In this document: positions 38,503 through 47,037 of the stretch, one piece after another
How positions within the stretch are numbered: the first letter of the stretch is position 1
How the letters are laid out: each line of letters opens with the position of its first letter
Origin: Sporobacter termitidis DSM 10068
Lineage (GTDB): Bacteria > Bacillota > Clostridia > Oscillospirales > Oscillospiraceae
Direction: 5' to 3'
Assembly: GCF_900130065.1 (NCBI RefSeq)
Contig: NZ_FQXV01000004.1
Span: forward strand, 62,001 to 126,000
Length of the DNA: 64,000 nucleotides
The notes under the pieces: model-generated
Told to the model about the DNA's origin: nothing
Databases searched by the model: none
The model's input: only the letters and a program-made list of their open reading frames with translations
Translations under genes and position numbers: made by a program

Positions 38503-39744
38503 ATGAAAAAGATAATAACCATACTGCTTGGCGTTGCTGCGCTGCTTTTATCCGGCTGCGCGCCGGCGTCATCCGCGGGAACGGTTGATCTGATGGCGGA
38601 CATCCGGCCCCGGCAGATCGCCGCGGAGCAGGCAGCGGCCGATACGACGGCCTTTGCCCTGAAGCTCCTGGAAACAGTCTACGACGGCGGCAATACCGTC
38701 GTATCTCCGCTGTCGGCCTACATTGCGCTGTCCATGGTCGCCAACGGCGCTGCCGGCGGTACCCAAAAGGAATTTGAGAGCGTCCTCGGCGCGCCCGCCG
38801 AGGAGCTTAACGCCGGCTGCAAGGCGTTTGTGGAAGCGCTGAACAAATCGTCGGACGGCCTGACTTTAAAAACGGCCAACGGTATCTGGTACAACACGGC
38901 CGGCGATTTCAAGGCGGACCAGGGGTTTCTTCAGACAAACGCCGATTATTACAGTGCGGCGGCTGTGGCATCCGACTTTTCAAGGCAGGAGACGGTCGAC
39001 GATATCAATAATTACATCAGCGACAACACGAACGGTCTGATACAGAATATGGTCGACCAGCTGGAGCCCAACGACGTTATGGTGCTGGTGAACACCTTAT
39101 ATTTCAACGGCAAATGGGCGTCGCCGTTTGATCCCGTGTTCACCCAAAGCGAAGCGTTTGTGCCGGCCGACGGCAAAAATGTCCGTATTCCCACCATGTG
39201 CCAGATATATGACGAGGCCCGCTGCTTTGAGACGGAAGACGCCAGGGGCATCCTCCTGCCGTATGTCAGCGACCGCTTTGCCTACGTGGCGCTCCTGCCG
39301 TCCGGCGGCGTTGCCGATTACTTGGCGGCGCTGACGCCGGAGAGCTTCAAGGGCCTCATCGCGTCGGCGGCGGACAGGAGGGTGGAGCTGCACATCCCGA
39401 AGTACACGGCCAGCATCAGCAAGGCGCTGAATGAGCCGCTGCGGCAAATGGGGCTTCAAAGCGCTTTTGATCCGTTAAAGGCCGATTTTTCCGCCCTCGG
39501 TACGGCGAAAAACAACATTTTCATCGATAATGTCCTGCAGAATGCCGTCTTTAAGCTCGACGAGCAGGGGACGGAGGCCGCCGCGGCAACGAAGGTCGAA
39601 TTGAGGAGCGGCAGCGCCCCGGCAGAAAAAGATAAGCCCGTGGTGCTCCGCCTGGATCGTCCGTTCATTTATGCACTCATGGACATGCAGACCGGCGCGC
39701 CGCTGTTCCTGGGCGTGCTGGATAACCCGGAATTATCAGACTAG
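38503..39744 (+). CDS. lipoprotein serpin (serine protease inhibitor)
   Basis: A 413-residue serpin anchored outside the cell. The lipobox is LSGC with Cys19. The serpin core follows (NTVVSPLSAYIALSMVANGAAG; VLVNTLYFNGKWASPF; RPFIYALMDMQTGAPLFLG). The hinge of the reactive loop reads EQGTEAAAATKVE, which fits the small-residue pattern of inhibitory serpins. The loop looks longer than in alpha-1-antitrypsin, so the P1 residue is uncertain. Bacterial serpins protect against host or own proteases. An upstream in-frame extension has no ribosome site; GGAGGG precedes the ATG at 38503. The terminator after it is one of the two hairpins flanking the repeat element. Confidence 0.93.
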   Translation: MKKIITILLGVAALLLSGCAPASSAGTVDLMADIRPRQIAAEQAAADTTAFALKLLETVYDGGNTVVSPLSAYIALSMVANGAAGGTQKEFESVLGAPAEELNAGCKAFVEALNKSSDGLTLKTANGIWYNTAGDFKADQGFLQTNADYYSAAAVASDFSRQETVDDINNYISDNTNGLIQNMVDQLEPNDVMVLVNTLYFNGKWASPFDPVFTQSEAFVPADGKNVRIPTMCQIYDEARCFETEDARGILLPYVSDRFAYVALLPSGGVADYLAALTPESFKGLIASAADRRVELHIPKYTASISKALNEPLRQMGLQSAFDPLKADFSALGTAKNNIFIDNVLQNAVFKLDEQGTEAAAATKVELRSGSAPAEKDKPVVLRLDRPFIYALMDMQTGAPLFLGVLDNPELSD

Positions 39745-39756
39745 AGACATTAGCAA

Positions 39757-39780
39757 AAACCCGCCCTCTCGGGCGGGTTT
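39757..39780 (+). terminator. serpin terminator and left hairpin of repeat copy 2
   Basis: AAACCCGCCC-TCTC-GGGCGGGTTT, a 10-bp stem. The 191-bp element begins at the next base, and the same hairpin reappears on its far side. Confidence 0.85.
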
Positions 39781-39971
39781 CAGACTGTCGATAAAGCCCT
39801 TCGGGCTTTATCGACAAGGGGGTGCATGCAGCGCGCTCAGCCGCGCGCTGCATGAGAAGTGTCACTCCGGAGGCGCATGTCCCCCTGCGTGACGATTTTG
39901 AATTTATTTGCCGCTCCGGCGGCAAACTCTGCGAGGCTTTGCCCTTTTCAGGCAGGTTTTTCGACAAGCTG
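39781..39971 (+). mobile_element. 191-bp MITE-like repeat, copy 2
   Basis: Inverted partner of 1991-2181, again 191 bp. It starts CAGACTGTCGATAAAG and ends TTTTTCGACAAGCTG, an imperfect terminal inverted repeat (12 of 15 bases by eye). Internal stems: GATAAAGCCC-TTC-GGGCTTTATC, CATGCAGCGCGC/GCGCGCTGCATG, and TTGCCG/CGGCAA. Flanked by two copies of the AACCCGCCC-TCTC-GGGCGGGTT hairpin. The flanking hairpins differ from those at copy 1, so they belong to the site rather than the element. Short frames through it are not genes. Confidence 0.7.
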
Positions 39972-39972
39972 G

Positions 39973-39995
39973 AACCCGCCCTCTCGGGCGGGTTT
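39973..39995 (+). terminator. right hairpin of repeat copy 2
   Basis: AACCCGCCC-TCTC-GGGCGGGTTT, matching the hairpin at 39757-39780 over 22 or more bases. It lies 28 bases from the end of convergent ylbJ. Confidence 0.75.
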
Positions 39996-40022
39996 ATACT
40001 ATATGGGCCGCCGTGAGGCGGC

Positions 40023-41213
40023 TCATTTTTTTATGTATTTTCCCCGTATGTATTTTCCCCGCCGGACCGCGGCTTTTCTCGCCCCGATGATAAGGAGCAG
40101 CAAAAGGAGCGCGGCGGTCAGGCACGACATCAAAAGCGCGGAGACAAAGTCGACGGCGGCGTAGCTTTTGACCTGCTGGGCCAGGTAGACGGCGGCGGGC
40201 TGCTTGAAAACAAAAATGCGCGCCAGAAAATACGCGAAGACGGCGGAGATGGAGCCCTGCAGTATCTTGCCGTAGATGTAGGTTCGGACGGAAAGGCCGC
40301 TGTCGCCGATAAAGGAGAGCACCTGGCAGTGGATGGAGAGGCCGGCCCAGCCCAGCATGAATGCCGCCAGGGCCAGAGAGCGGGAAAATTCCCCGACCGC
40401 CCCCTGGAGGGAGGTGACGCCGGAGGTCAGCTCGATAACGCCGGTCAAAAGCCGCTCCGCCCAGGCCTTGTCGAACCCGAAGGGGCCGAAGATGCCGCCG
40501 ATGACGGACGCGATAAAGGGCAGAAGCCCCGACAGGAAGAGGAGCCTGATAAATACCGTAAAGAAAATCACAAAGCCGCAGATATTGAGCGTCGTCTGAA
40601 ACGCCGATTTCACCGAGTCGGTAAACGCGAGGGTAAAGCGCTTGGGCTCGGCTTCCGGCAGGCGGCCCCCGCCTTTTTTCTCCTCGCCGCTGCCCCAGTA
40701 CCGAAACATCACGCCGACGATGACGGACGCCAGCGTGTGGGCCAGGTAAAGGGCAATGCCGGCGGCGCTGCTGGCGAAAACGCCCGCCCCCACGACGCCG
40801 AAGATGAACGCCGGCCCGGAGTTGTTGCAGAAGGAGAGCAGCCGTTCCGCCTCCGCCCGGCTGCAGCTGCCGTTTTCATACAGCGCGATGACGGTCTTGG
40901 CGCCCACGGGGTAGCCGCCGATAAAGCCCAGCACGAACGCGGTGACGCACTCCCCGCCGACGTTGAACAGCGGGCGCATGACGGGCTCCAGGATGCGCCC
41001 GAAGTGGCGGGCGAGTCCCAGCTGCACGATAAGCGTCGACAGCACAAAAAATGGAAACAGCGACGGGACGATCACGTTGATGCAGAGCTTCACGCCGTTG
41101 GCCGCGGCATCGACGGAGTCCTTGGGGAAAACCACGAGTGCCGCGACGGCCGCAAAAAGCGCCAGGCATATCAGCACGTCGAAAAATTTTCTTCGGAAGC
41201 GGAAGGGACGCAT
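40023..41213 (-). CDS. ylbJ: sporulation integral membrane protein YlbJ
   Basis: A 396-residue polytopic protein of the nucleoside-recognition (Gate) family, with VVFPKDSVDAAANGVKLCINVIVPSLFPFFV at the start typical of YlbJ. In Bacillus YlbJ is made under sigma-E in the mother cell and is needed for spores to form properly. The frame is open much further upstream (to 41774), but that part is the shadow of yqfC and yqfD on the other strand; AGGTGG lies 7 bases before the ATG at 41213. It is divergent from yqfC-yqfD, another sporulation pair. Confidence 0.9.
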   Translation of the reverse strand: MRPFRFRRKFFDVLICLALFAAVAALVVFPKDSVDAAANGVKLCINVIVPSLFPFFVLSTLIVQLGLARHFGRILEPVMRPLFNVGGECVTAFVLGFIGGYPVGAKTVIALYENGSCSRAEAERLLSFCNNSGPAFIFGVVGAGVFASSAAGIALYLAHTLASVIVGVMFRYWGSGEEKKGGGRLPEAEPKRFTLAFTDSVKSAFQTTLNICGFVIFFTVFIRLLFLSGLLPFIASVIGGIFGPFGFDKAWAERLLTGVIELTSGVTSLQGAVGEFSRSLALAAFMLGWAGLSIHCQVLSFIGDSGLSVRTYIYGKILQGSISAVFAYFLARIFVFKQPAAVYLAQQVKSYAAVDFVSALLMSCLTAALLLLLLIIGARKAAVRRGKYIRGKYIKK

Positions 41214-41318
41214 ATGAACACCACCTGCTACGAAGCATATGCGGCGTGGGGCGTATTTTTTCCTTTGTGCGCATAAATATGAATGATGGATAGACACGCT
41301 GTGTTGGGAGGCGTTACT

Positions 41319-41600
41319 TTGAACACCGACAAGAATAAGAAAAACATCATCGACCGCGCCGTCGACGCGTTCGATCTGCCGGGAGAGGTGCTGGCCGGGC
41401 TGCCGAAGCTGACGGTCACCGGCAACAGGAGAATCCACATCGAATGCCACAAGGGGATCATCGAGTATGACGGCAGCCTGATTGCCGTCAACGGGGGCGC
41501 CGCCGTCATAAGGATCCGCGGCGAAAATCTGGAGATCGTCTCGATGAGCGCCGAGGAGATCCTCATCAAGGGCTTTGTCGTGGGGATCGAATTCGAATAG
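41319..41600 (+). CDS. yqfC: sporulation protein YqfC, TTG start
   Basis: A 93-residue protein with the YqfC pattern LPKLTVTGNRRIHIECHKGIIEYD and LEIVSMSAEEILIKGFV. In Bacillus it belongs to the sigma-E regulon; the exact role is unknown. ATGs at 41283/41286 lack a ribosome site, while TTG at 41319 has GGGAGG seven bases before it, so I use the TTG. It is followed 15 bases later by yqfD, the usual partner. Confidence 0.9.
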   Translation: MNTDKNKKNIIDRAVDAFDLPGEVLAGLPKLTVTGNRRIHIECHKGIIEYDGSLIAVNGGAAVIRIRGENLEIVSMSAEEILIKGFVVGIEFE

Positions 41601-41615
41601 AAGCGAGGTCGCGTC

Positions 41616-42851
41616 ATGAAAAAAGCGGTCAACTATATCCGGGGCAGCGTCCGCGTTTTTGTGGAATGCCCGTACCCCGAGCGGCTCGTCAACGTCTGCG
41701 CGCAGAACGACATCGAATTCTGGGACCTTGAGCGCGTCTCGCCGACGGTCGTACATATCACCATGCATATCCATGGGTACCGGCGGCTCGGCGCGCTGGC
41801 GGAGAAAGCCGGTTTCGAGATTCGCCAGGTGCAGAAGACGGGCGTCCCGTTTTTCCTCTGGAAGCTTCGGAAGCGGTATGTCCTGCTGGCCGGGATGCTC
41901 CTGATGTTCCTGACGGTCTGGGGCCTGTCCATGTTCGTCTGGGAGATCGACGTACAGGGCAACGAAACCGTTTCGTCCCAGGAGATACTCGCGTCGCTGA
42001 AGGAGCTCGGCGTCGGCATCGGCTCCTTCGGGCCCACCATTTCGTCGGAGGCCATTTCAAACGATATGCTGCTCAAAATCCCGGAGCTTTCGTGGATCGC
42101 CGTGAACGTGCGCGGCAGCCACGCCGACGTGCTCGTCCGCGAGCGCCTGCCGAAGCCGGATATCCTCGACGAGAAAGCGCCGACGATGGTCTACGCCACG
42201 AAATCGGGTATAATAACAAAAATGAGCGTGCTCGAGGGCGCGCGCGTCTGCGCCGAGGGAAGTACGGTACAGGCGGGCGACATTCTCGTTACCGGCGTCA
42301 TGGATTCGCTCTCCTCCGGCAAGCGGACGGTCCATGCCATGGCGGAGGTTTACGCCAGGACGTGGTATGAGCTGTCCGCGCAAATGCCGCTGGAGACCAC
42401 GGCAAAGACGTATACCGGCGAAAAGAAGACGAAAACAGCCGTTATTTTGGCGGGCAAACGCATAAATTTCTATTTTAATGGTGGAATTTCCTTCGCGCAT
42501 TATGATAAAATGACGACTGAAAATACCCTGAAGCTTCCAACGGGCAATATCCTGCCCGTCACCATCGTCAAGGAGAAATACTCGGAATACACGACGTCCG
42601 GCGCGCGCCTTGCCATTTTGAAAGCGGATCAGATTCTTCAAAAGGACCTGCTGGATCGTCTGCAGCTCCGCATCGGCGACGGGTCGGTCACCACGACCGC
42701 CTTCGAGACGTCCGAGGAAAACGGCGTTTTAAAGGTGACGCTCAAGGCGGAATGCCTCGAGCAGATCGCCGCCGAGCGCCCCTTTACGGCCGAGGAGCTT
42801 CAGCAGGCCCTGCAGCCGATACAGGAAAAAACAAAGGAAACGGGGAACTGA
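41616..42851 (+). CDS. yqfD: sporulation protein YqfD
   Basis: A 411-residue membrane protein. The N-terminal 80 residues form a ferredoxin-like pair (RGSVRVFVECPYPERLVNVCAQNDI; DLERVSPTVVHITMHIHGY), then one membrane helix (about 90-108) and a large outer domain (WEIDVQGNETVSSQEIL). Matches YqfD, a sigma-E-controlled membrane protein required for efficient sporulation. Only three bases separate it from phoH, so the block yqfC-yqfD-phoH-ybeY is one transcript. Confidence 0.92.
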   Translation: MKKAVNYIRGSVRVFVECPYPERLVNVCAQNDIEFWDLERVSPTVVHITMHIHGYRRLGALAEKAGFEIRQVQKTGVPFFLWKLRKRYVLLAGMLLMFLTVWGLSMFVWEIDVQGNETVSSQEILASLKELGVGIGSFGPTISSEAISNDMLLKIPELSWIAVNVRGSHADVLVRERLPKPDILDEKAPTMVYATKSGIITKMSVLEGARVCAEGSTVQAGDILVTGVMDSLSSGKRTVHAMAEVYARTWYELSAQMPLETTAKTYTGEKKTKTAVILAGKRINFYFNGGISFAHYDKMTTENTLKLPTGNILPVTIVKEKYSEYTTSGARLAILKADQILQKDLLDRLQLRIGDGSVTTTAFETSEENGVLKVTLKAECLEQIAAERPFTAEELQQALQPIQEKTKETGN

Positions 42852-42854
42852 CAC

Positions 42855-43868
42855 ATGGCGGAAAAGACGATGAGCGTTGACAGGCTGGAGCATATCATCA
42901 GCGTGTTCGGCTCATTCGACGAAAATCTGCGCCTTATTGAAGACGAACTGAACGTCCGCATCACGGACAGGAATTCCGAGCTGGCCCTCACCGGCGACGA
43001 CGAGAATATCATGTACGCCGAGCACGCGATCAACGGCCTTCTGTCGCTGGCCGCCAAGGGGGAGAATATCGACTCCAGGAGCGTCCGGTATATCATCGGG
43101 CTCGTCCGGGAGGGGCACGAGGACAAGATCAGCGAGCTTGCGCGCGACGTGATCTGCATCACCGCGAAGGGCAAGCCGGTCAAGGCCAAAACACTGGGGC
43201 AGAAAACGTACGTGGAGGCCATCGGCAAAAAAACGATCACGCTGGGCATCGGGCCGGCCGGCACGGGCAAGACATATCTGGCCGTCGCCGCCGCCGTCGC
43301 CGCGTTCCGCGATAAATCGGTCAACAGGATCATTCTAACGCGCCCCGCCGTGGAGGCCGGGGAGCGCCTGGGCTTTTTGCCGGGCGACCTGCAGAGCAAG
43401 GTCGACCCGTATCTGCGGCCGCTGTACGACGCGCTGTTTGAAATGCTGGGTGCCGAGACATACCAGAAATACCTGGAGCGCGGCAACATCGAGGTCGCGC
43501 CGCTGGCGTACATGCGCGGCCGGACGCTGGACGACTCGTTCATCATCCTCGACGAGGCGCAGAACACGTCCCGAGAGCAGATGAAGATGTTTTTGACCCG
43601 GCTCGGCTTCGGCTCCAAGATCGTCATCACCGGCGATATCACGCAGATCGACCTCCCGGCGGAAAAAACCAGCGGCCTCAAGGAGGCCATGCGCGTCCTG
43701 GACAATGTGCAGGACGTGGCCGTCTGCCGTCTCACCGGCGCGGACGTCGTCCGCCATGTGCTCGTCCAGCGAATCATCGACGCTTACGAAAGGTATGAAA
43801 AATCACGGCCCTCCGAGCCGGCGAGGACGCCGCCTCGGAGCAGGAGAAAACCAAGTGAAAAGTCATAA
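42855..43868 (+). CDS. phoH: PhoH-family ATPase
   Basis: A 337-residue protein. An N-terminal KH-like part (about 1-110) precedes a RecA-like ATPase with Walker A GPAGTGKTYLA and Walker B DDSFIILDEAQN. This is the PhoH/YbeZ type that works with YbeY in rRNA processing. The C-terminal tail is basic and Pro/Arg-rich (about 315-337). Its end overlaps the ybeY start by 14 bases. Confidence 0.93.
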   Translation: MAEKTMSVDRLEHIISVFGSFDENLRLIEDELNVRITDRNSELALTGDDENIMYAEHAINGLLSLAAKGENIDSRSVRYIIGLVREGHEDKISELARDVICITAKGKPVKAKTLGQKTYVEAIGKKTITLGIGPAGTGKTYLAVAAAVAAFRDKSVNRIILTRPAVEAGERLGFLPGDLQSKVDPYLRPLYDALFEMLGAETYQKYLERGNIEVAPLAYMRGRTLDDSFIILDEAQNTSREQMKMFLTRLGFGSKIVITGDITQIDLPAEKTSGLKEAMRVLDNVQDVAVCRLTGADVVRHVLVQRIIDAYERYEKSRPSEPARTPPRSRRKPSEKS

Positions 43869-44349
43869 GCTCTACATCCGGCGCGCCCGTCCCGGCCTCG
43901 GCAAGGCGCTGGACGTCCGCCTGCTCCGTTACTGCGTCCGGAAGGCGCTGGGCGCCGAGGGCGTGGACAGGCCCTGCGAGGTGAGCGTTTTGATCACGGA
44001 TGACGCGGGCATCCGCGAGATCAACAGGGAGTTCAGGGACAAGGACGCGCCGACGGACGTGCTGTCCTTTCCGATGCAGATGCTGTCGCCGGGCGATTTT
44101 AAGCCCGGCCTTACGGAGGTCGACCCGGAAACCGGCCTTTTGCCGCTGGGCGATATCGTGCTCTCCGCCGACAGGATCGCCGACCAGGCGGCGCGGTTCG
44201 GCCACAGCGCGGACAGGGAGATGGCGTATCTCGTCGTTCATTCCGTCCTGCACCTGTTAGGCTACGACCACATGGACGAGGGCCCGGACAAGCGCCTGAT
44301 GCGCGCGCGGGAGAAAGCTATTTTGCGGGAGGCGGGGCTGCCGGAATGA
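43855..44349 (+). CDS. ybeY: rRNA maturation endoribonuclease YbeY, GTG start
   Basis: A 164-residue metalloprotein that helps mature the 16S rRNA 3' end. The zinc motif H-x3-H-x5-H is HSVLHLLGYDH. INREFRDKDAPTDVLSFP is the other conserved stretch. The frame opens at 43705 but that part overlaps phoH; the GTG at 43855 has GGAG eight bases before it. Overlaps phoH by 14 bases and dgkA by 4 (ATGA), so translation is coupled. Confidence 0.95.
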   Translation: MKSHKLYIRRARPGLGKALDVRLLRYCVRKALGAEGVDRPCEVSVLITDDAGIREINREFRDKDAPTDVLSFPMQMLSPGDFKPGLTEVDPETGLLPLGDIVLSADRIADQAARFGHSADREMAYLVVHSVLHLLGYDHMDEGPDKRLMRAREKAILREAGLPE

Positions 44350-44837
44350 AAAAGAGCTTTGCCTATGCCTTCAAGGGCGTTCGCACATGCCTGAAAGAGG
44401 AGCGGAATTTCCGCTTCCATCTGGCGTTTGCCGGTTATGTGGTGATCGCCGGCGCGGTGACGGGCCTGACCGGGACGGAGTGGATACTGGTATTCGTCTG
44501 TATCGGCGCGGTAACCGGCGCGGAGCTTTTCAACACGGCTGTGGAGAAGCTCTGCGATACGCTGCATCCCGGCAGGAGCGACGGCATCGGGCGCGTCAAG
44601 GACATGACGGCCGGCGGCGTTCTGATGGCCGCCCTGGCCAGCGCCGTGATCGGCGCGATCATCTTTTTCAACGCCGACAAAATGTCGAAGCTGGCCGCCT
44701 TTGCGGTACTGCACCCCATTTTGACCGTACTTATTTTTGCCACGCTGCCTCCGGCAGCATTTCTGGTATTCAGGAGTTATAGGAATGATAAAAAAAACCG
44801 CCATGATCACGATCGCCGGGCGACCGAACGTCGGTAA
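44346..44837 (+). CDS. dgkA: diacylglycerol/undecaprenol kinase family
   Basis: A 163-residue membrane kinase with three or four helices. The conserved block is AELFNTAVEKLCD...RVKDMTAGGV. In Gram-positives the substrate is usually undecaprenol, giving the carrier lipid for wall synthesis. Its end runs 53 bases into the era gene in another frame, adding a basic tail (about 146-163) not typical of the family. The order ybeY-dgkA-era is the normal Firmicutes one. Confidence 0.92.
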   Translation: MKKSFAYAFKGVRTCLKEERNFRFHLAFAGYVVIAGAVTGLTGTEWILVFVCIGAVTGAELFNTAVEKLCDTLHPGRSDGIGRVKDMTAGGVLMAALASAVIGAIIFFNADKMSKLAAFAVLHPILTVLIFATLPPAAFLVFRSYRNDKKNRHDHDRRATERR

Positions 44838-45672
44838 ATCGACGCTTGTCAACACCCTGACCGGCGAGAAAGTCGCCATCGTTACAAATAAACCGCAAAC
44901 GACGCGCAACCGCATTTTCGCCGTCGTGAACAGGGAGGAGACGCAGTTCGTGCTGCTGGACACTCCCGGTTTCCATAAGGCGCGCACGCGCCTGGGCGAC
45001 TATATGGTCAATATCGTCAAGGAGAGTGTCGCCGACGTGGACGCCGTGGCGCTCATCGTCGAGCCGCTGGACAGCGTCGGTACGCAGGAAGAGCTGCTCA
45101 TCGGGCAAATCGAATCGGCCGGTGTGCCGGCGGTGCTCGTCATCAACAAAATCGACACCGTCAAAAAAGAGGAGCTTCTCAGGATCATTGCCCGCTACGC
45201 CGCGCGCTTTGCGTTCAGCGCCATTGTGCCCATCTCGGCCAAGCTTGGGCAGGGCATCGGCGAGCTGCTGGGCGAGTTTGAGAAATTTGCCGTGGAAGGC
45301 CCCCAGCTTTTCCCCGAGGATATGGTGACCGACCAGCCGGAAAAGCAGATCATCGCCGAAATCGTCCGCGAAAAGCTGCTGCTCGGCCTGGACCGGGAGG
45401 TGCCCCACGGCACGGCGGTGGAAGTGACGAAATTCTCCGAGCGGGACGACGGCATCATCGACCTGGACGTGACCATTTACTGCGAAAAGCAGAGCCATAA
45501 GGGCATGATCATCGGCAAAAACGGCGAGATGCTCAAAAGGATCGGCCAGCAGGCCCGCGTGGATATTGAAAAATTCATGGGCGGCAAGGTCTTTTTGCAG
45601 ACCTGGGTGAAGGTCAAGGAAAACTGGCGCGACAACCAGACGGCCATGCGCAATTTCGGCTATACCGATTAA
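44785..45672 (+). CDS. era: GTPase Era
   Basis: A 295-residue GTPase for 30S assembly. G domain motifs are AGRPNVGKSTL, TTRNR (switch I), DTPGFH and NKID. The C-terminal KH domain has GMIIGKNGEMLKRIG. An in-frame start at 44737 is ignored; the conserved N-terminus begins at 44785 with AGGA in front. It overlaps dgkA by 53 bases. Its stop is followed by a tail repeat, which separates it from yqzL and recO. Confidence 0.96.
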   Translation: MIKKTAMITIAGRPNVGKSTLVNTLTGEKVAIVTNKPQTTRNRIFAVVNREETQFVLLDTPGFHKARTRLGDYMVNIVKESVADVDAVALIVEPLDSVGTQEELLIGQIESAGVPAVLVINKIDTVKKEELLRIIARYAARFAFSAIVPISAKLGQGIGELLGEFEKFAVEGPQLFPEDMVTDQPEKQIIAEIVREKLLLGLDREVPHGTAVEVTKFSERDDGIIDLDVTIYCEKQSHKGMIIGKNGEMLKRIGQQARVDIEKFMGGKVFLQTWVKVKENWRDNQTAMRNFGYTD

Positions 45673-45880
45673 CCTGCCCACCCGCCCGATGTAAGGTATA
45701 GGGCTGCGCCCTATGACCCTTCTTTTTTGCGGGGCTCCGCCCCGGACCCCGTAAGGCTCCTTTTGCAAGGAGTTGTCGTCCGGAGGACTGTGTCGACAGT
45801 TTGTGCCGCTCGGAGGGCGGCTGAGGATACTTCCGGTACCGCGCCCGACGATCCGTAGGGCGGGGGCTTGCTCCCGCCGC
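45673..45880 (+). repeat. post-stop tail repeat and companion families after era
   Basis: No gene is seen. From the stop: CTGCCCACCCGCCC, GGTATAGGGCTGCGCCCTATGACCC and GGGGCTCCGCCCC. Then GGCTCCTTTTGCAAGGAG with a disrupted second half (45753-45830), and GTAGGGCGGGGGCTTGCTCCCGCC (45856-45879). The rest of the gap to 45998 shows no clear feature. Confidence 0.75.
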
Positions 45881-46004
45881 GCTCCTGTTGGGGCCGTTGT
45901 GCATTTCCTGTCGAAAAATTCGCTTTTTCGCCGCCTTTCAAGAAATTACCGCTGATAAATAGCTGTCCGACGATTCACACTAGGAGTATCGGAGGTGTAT
46001 GGCC

Positions 46005-46145
46005 ATGTCAAATTATTGGGATTTGTTCGCCGAAACCGGCGATATCGGCTTTTATCTTCTCTATCTCAAGTCCACTGAAAAGAATGCGTCGCCAGACAAA
46101 ACTGAAGCCACCGAAATGAAAAACGATCGACAGCATCTGATGTGA
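46005..46145 (+). CDS. yqzL: YqzL-family small protein
   Basis: A 46-residue protein (48 if the ATG at 45999 is used). YWDLFAETGDIGFYLLYLK matches the short YqzL pattern (W-x-x-F-x-x-T-G-x-I-x-x-Y-L-L). In Bacillus yqzL also lies between era and recO, which supports the call. GGAGG is at 45991-45995: 9 bases before the 46005 ATG and only 3 before the other. Function unknown. It is too short for most gene finders. Confidence 0.85.
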   Translation: MSNYWDLFAETGDIGFYLLYLKSTEKNASPDKTEATEMKNDRQHLM

Positions 46146-46212
46146 AAAATGCGGGCCTGCCGTCTGCCCCACGCGGCAGGCCCGGATAAAAAAGCGGGGA
46201 CAGGATGAACCC

Positions 46213-46956
46213 ATGTACATAAACACGACCGGCCTCGTCCTTCGCGTGACGGACTATAAGGACGCCAGCAGAATCATGACGGTTTTGACCTCTACCGAGG
46301 GCAAGCTCACCGTGTCCGCCCGCGGCGCCATGCGGCGTGGGAGCAAGTTTGCCGCCGCCGTGCAGCCGCTGGCCTATTCCGATATGACGCTCTATCAAAA
46401 CCGTGACCGCTGGACGTTGACCGAGGCCCAGACGATCGAGCTGTTTTCCGGTGTTTCGGGCGACGTCAGGCTTTTGGCGCTGGGCTCGTATGTGGCCGAG
46501 CTCCTGGAGGCGGTGTCCGACGAGGACAGCCCCAATCCCGAGATTCTCTCCCTCGGTCTCAACGCGCTCTATATGCTCAGCCGGAACGAGAAGGACCCGG
46601 AGCTTGTCAAGGCGGCGTTTGAAATCCGCCTCATGTGTTTGGCCGGCTTTGAGCCGGTCGTCTCGCTCTGCGCCGCCTGCGGCAGGGAAGACGTGGATGC
46701 TCCGCGGCTTGACCTTGTGGGCGGCACGGTGCTCTGCCACGGCTGCCGTTCCCCCGGGACCAACGAAACGGCCCCCTTGTGCCGCGGGTCGCTGGACGCG
46801 CTCCGCTACATCGTGTCGGCTGACCCCAAGAAAATGTTCTCGTTCAAGCTTGACGCCGAGGCCCTCTCACGCCTTTCCCGCGCCGCCGGCGCCTACGTCT
46901 CCACGCAGCTCGACCGCAAATTCAAAACGCTGGAGTTTTACAAGCAGCTGAAATAA
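46213..46956 (+). CDS. recO: DNA repair protein RecO
   Basis: A 247-residue recombination mediator that loads RecA with RecR. The N-terminal OB fold (YINTTGLVLRVTDYKDASRIM; KLTVSARGAMR) is followed by a helical part and a zinc site made of CAACG and CHGC. Follows yqzL, as in Bacillus. Confidence 0.93.
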   Translation: MYINTTGLVLRVTDYKDASRIMTVLTSTEGKLTVSARGAMRRGSKFAAAVQPLAYSDMTLYQNRDRWTLTEAQTIELFSGVSGDVRLLALGSYVAELLEAVSDEDSPNPEILSLGLNALYMLSRNEKDPELVKAAFEIRLMCLAGFEPVVSLCAACGREDVDAPRLDLVGGTVLCHGCRSPGTNETAPLCRGSLDALRYIVSADPKKMFSFKLDAEALSRLSRAAGAYVSTQLDRKFKTLEFYKQLK

Positions 46957-47037
46957 AGGAGCTGGGCAGACGCCTCTTTCGCGAGACGGTCGAGCCGCCC
47001 GCCGCGTCCGGAACAGCACGGATTAAGGATGAAATAA

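Noticed and set aside
41214-41774. N-terminal extension of ylbJ to 583 residues
   Set aside because: The extra part is antisense to yqfC/yqfD; the proper start with a ribosome site is at 41213.
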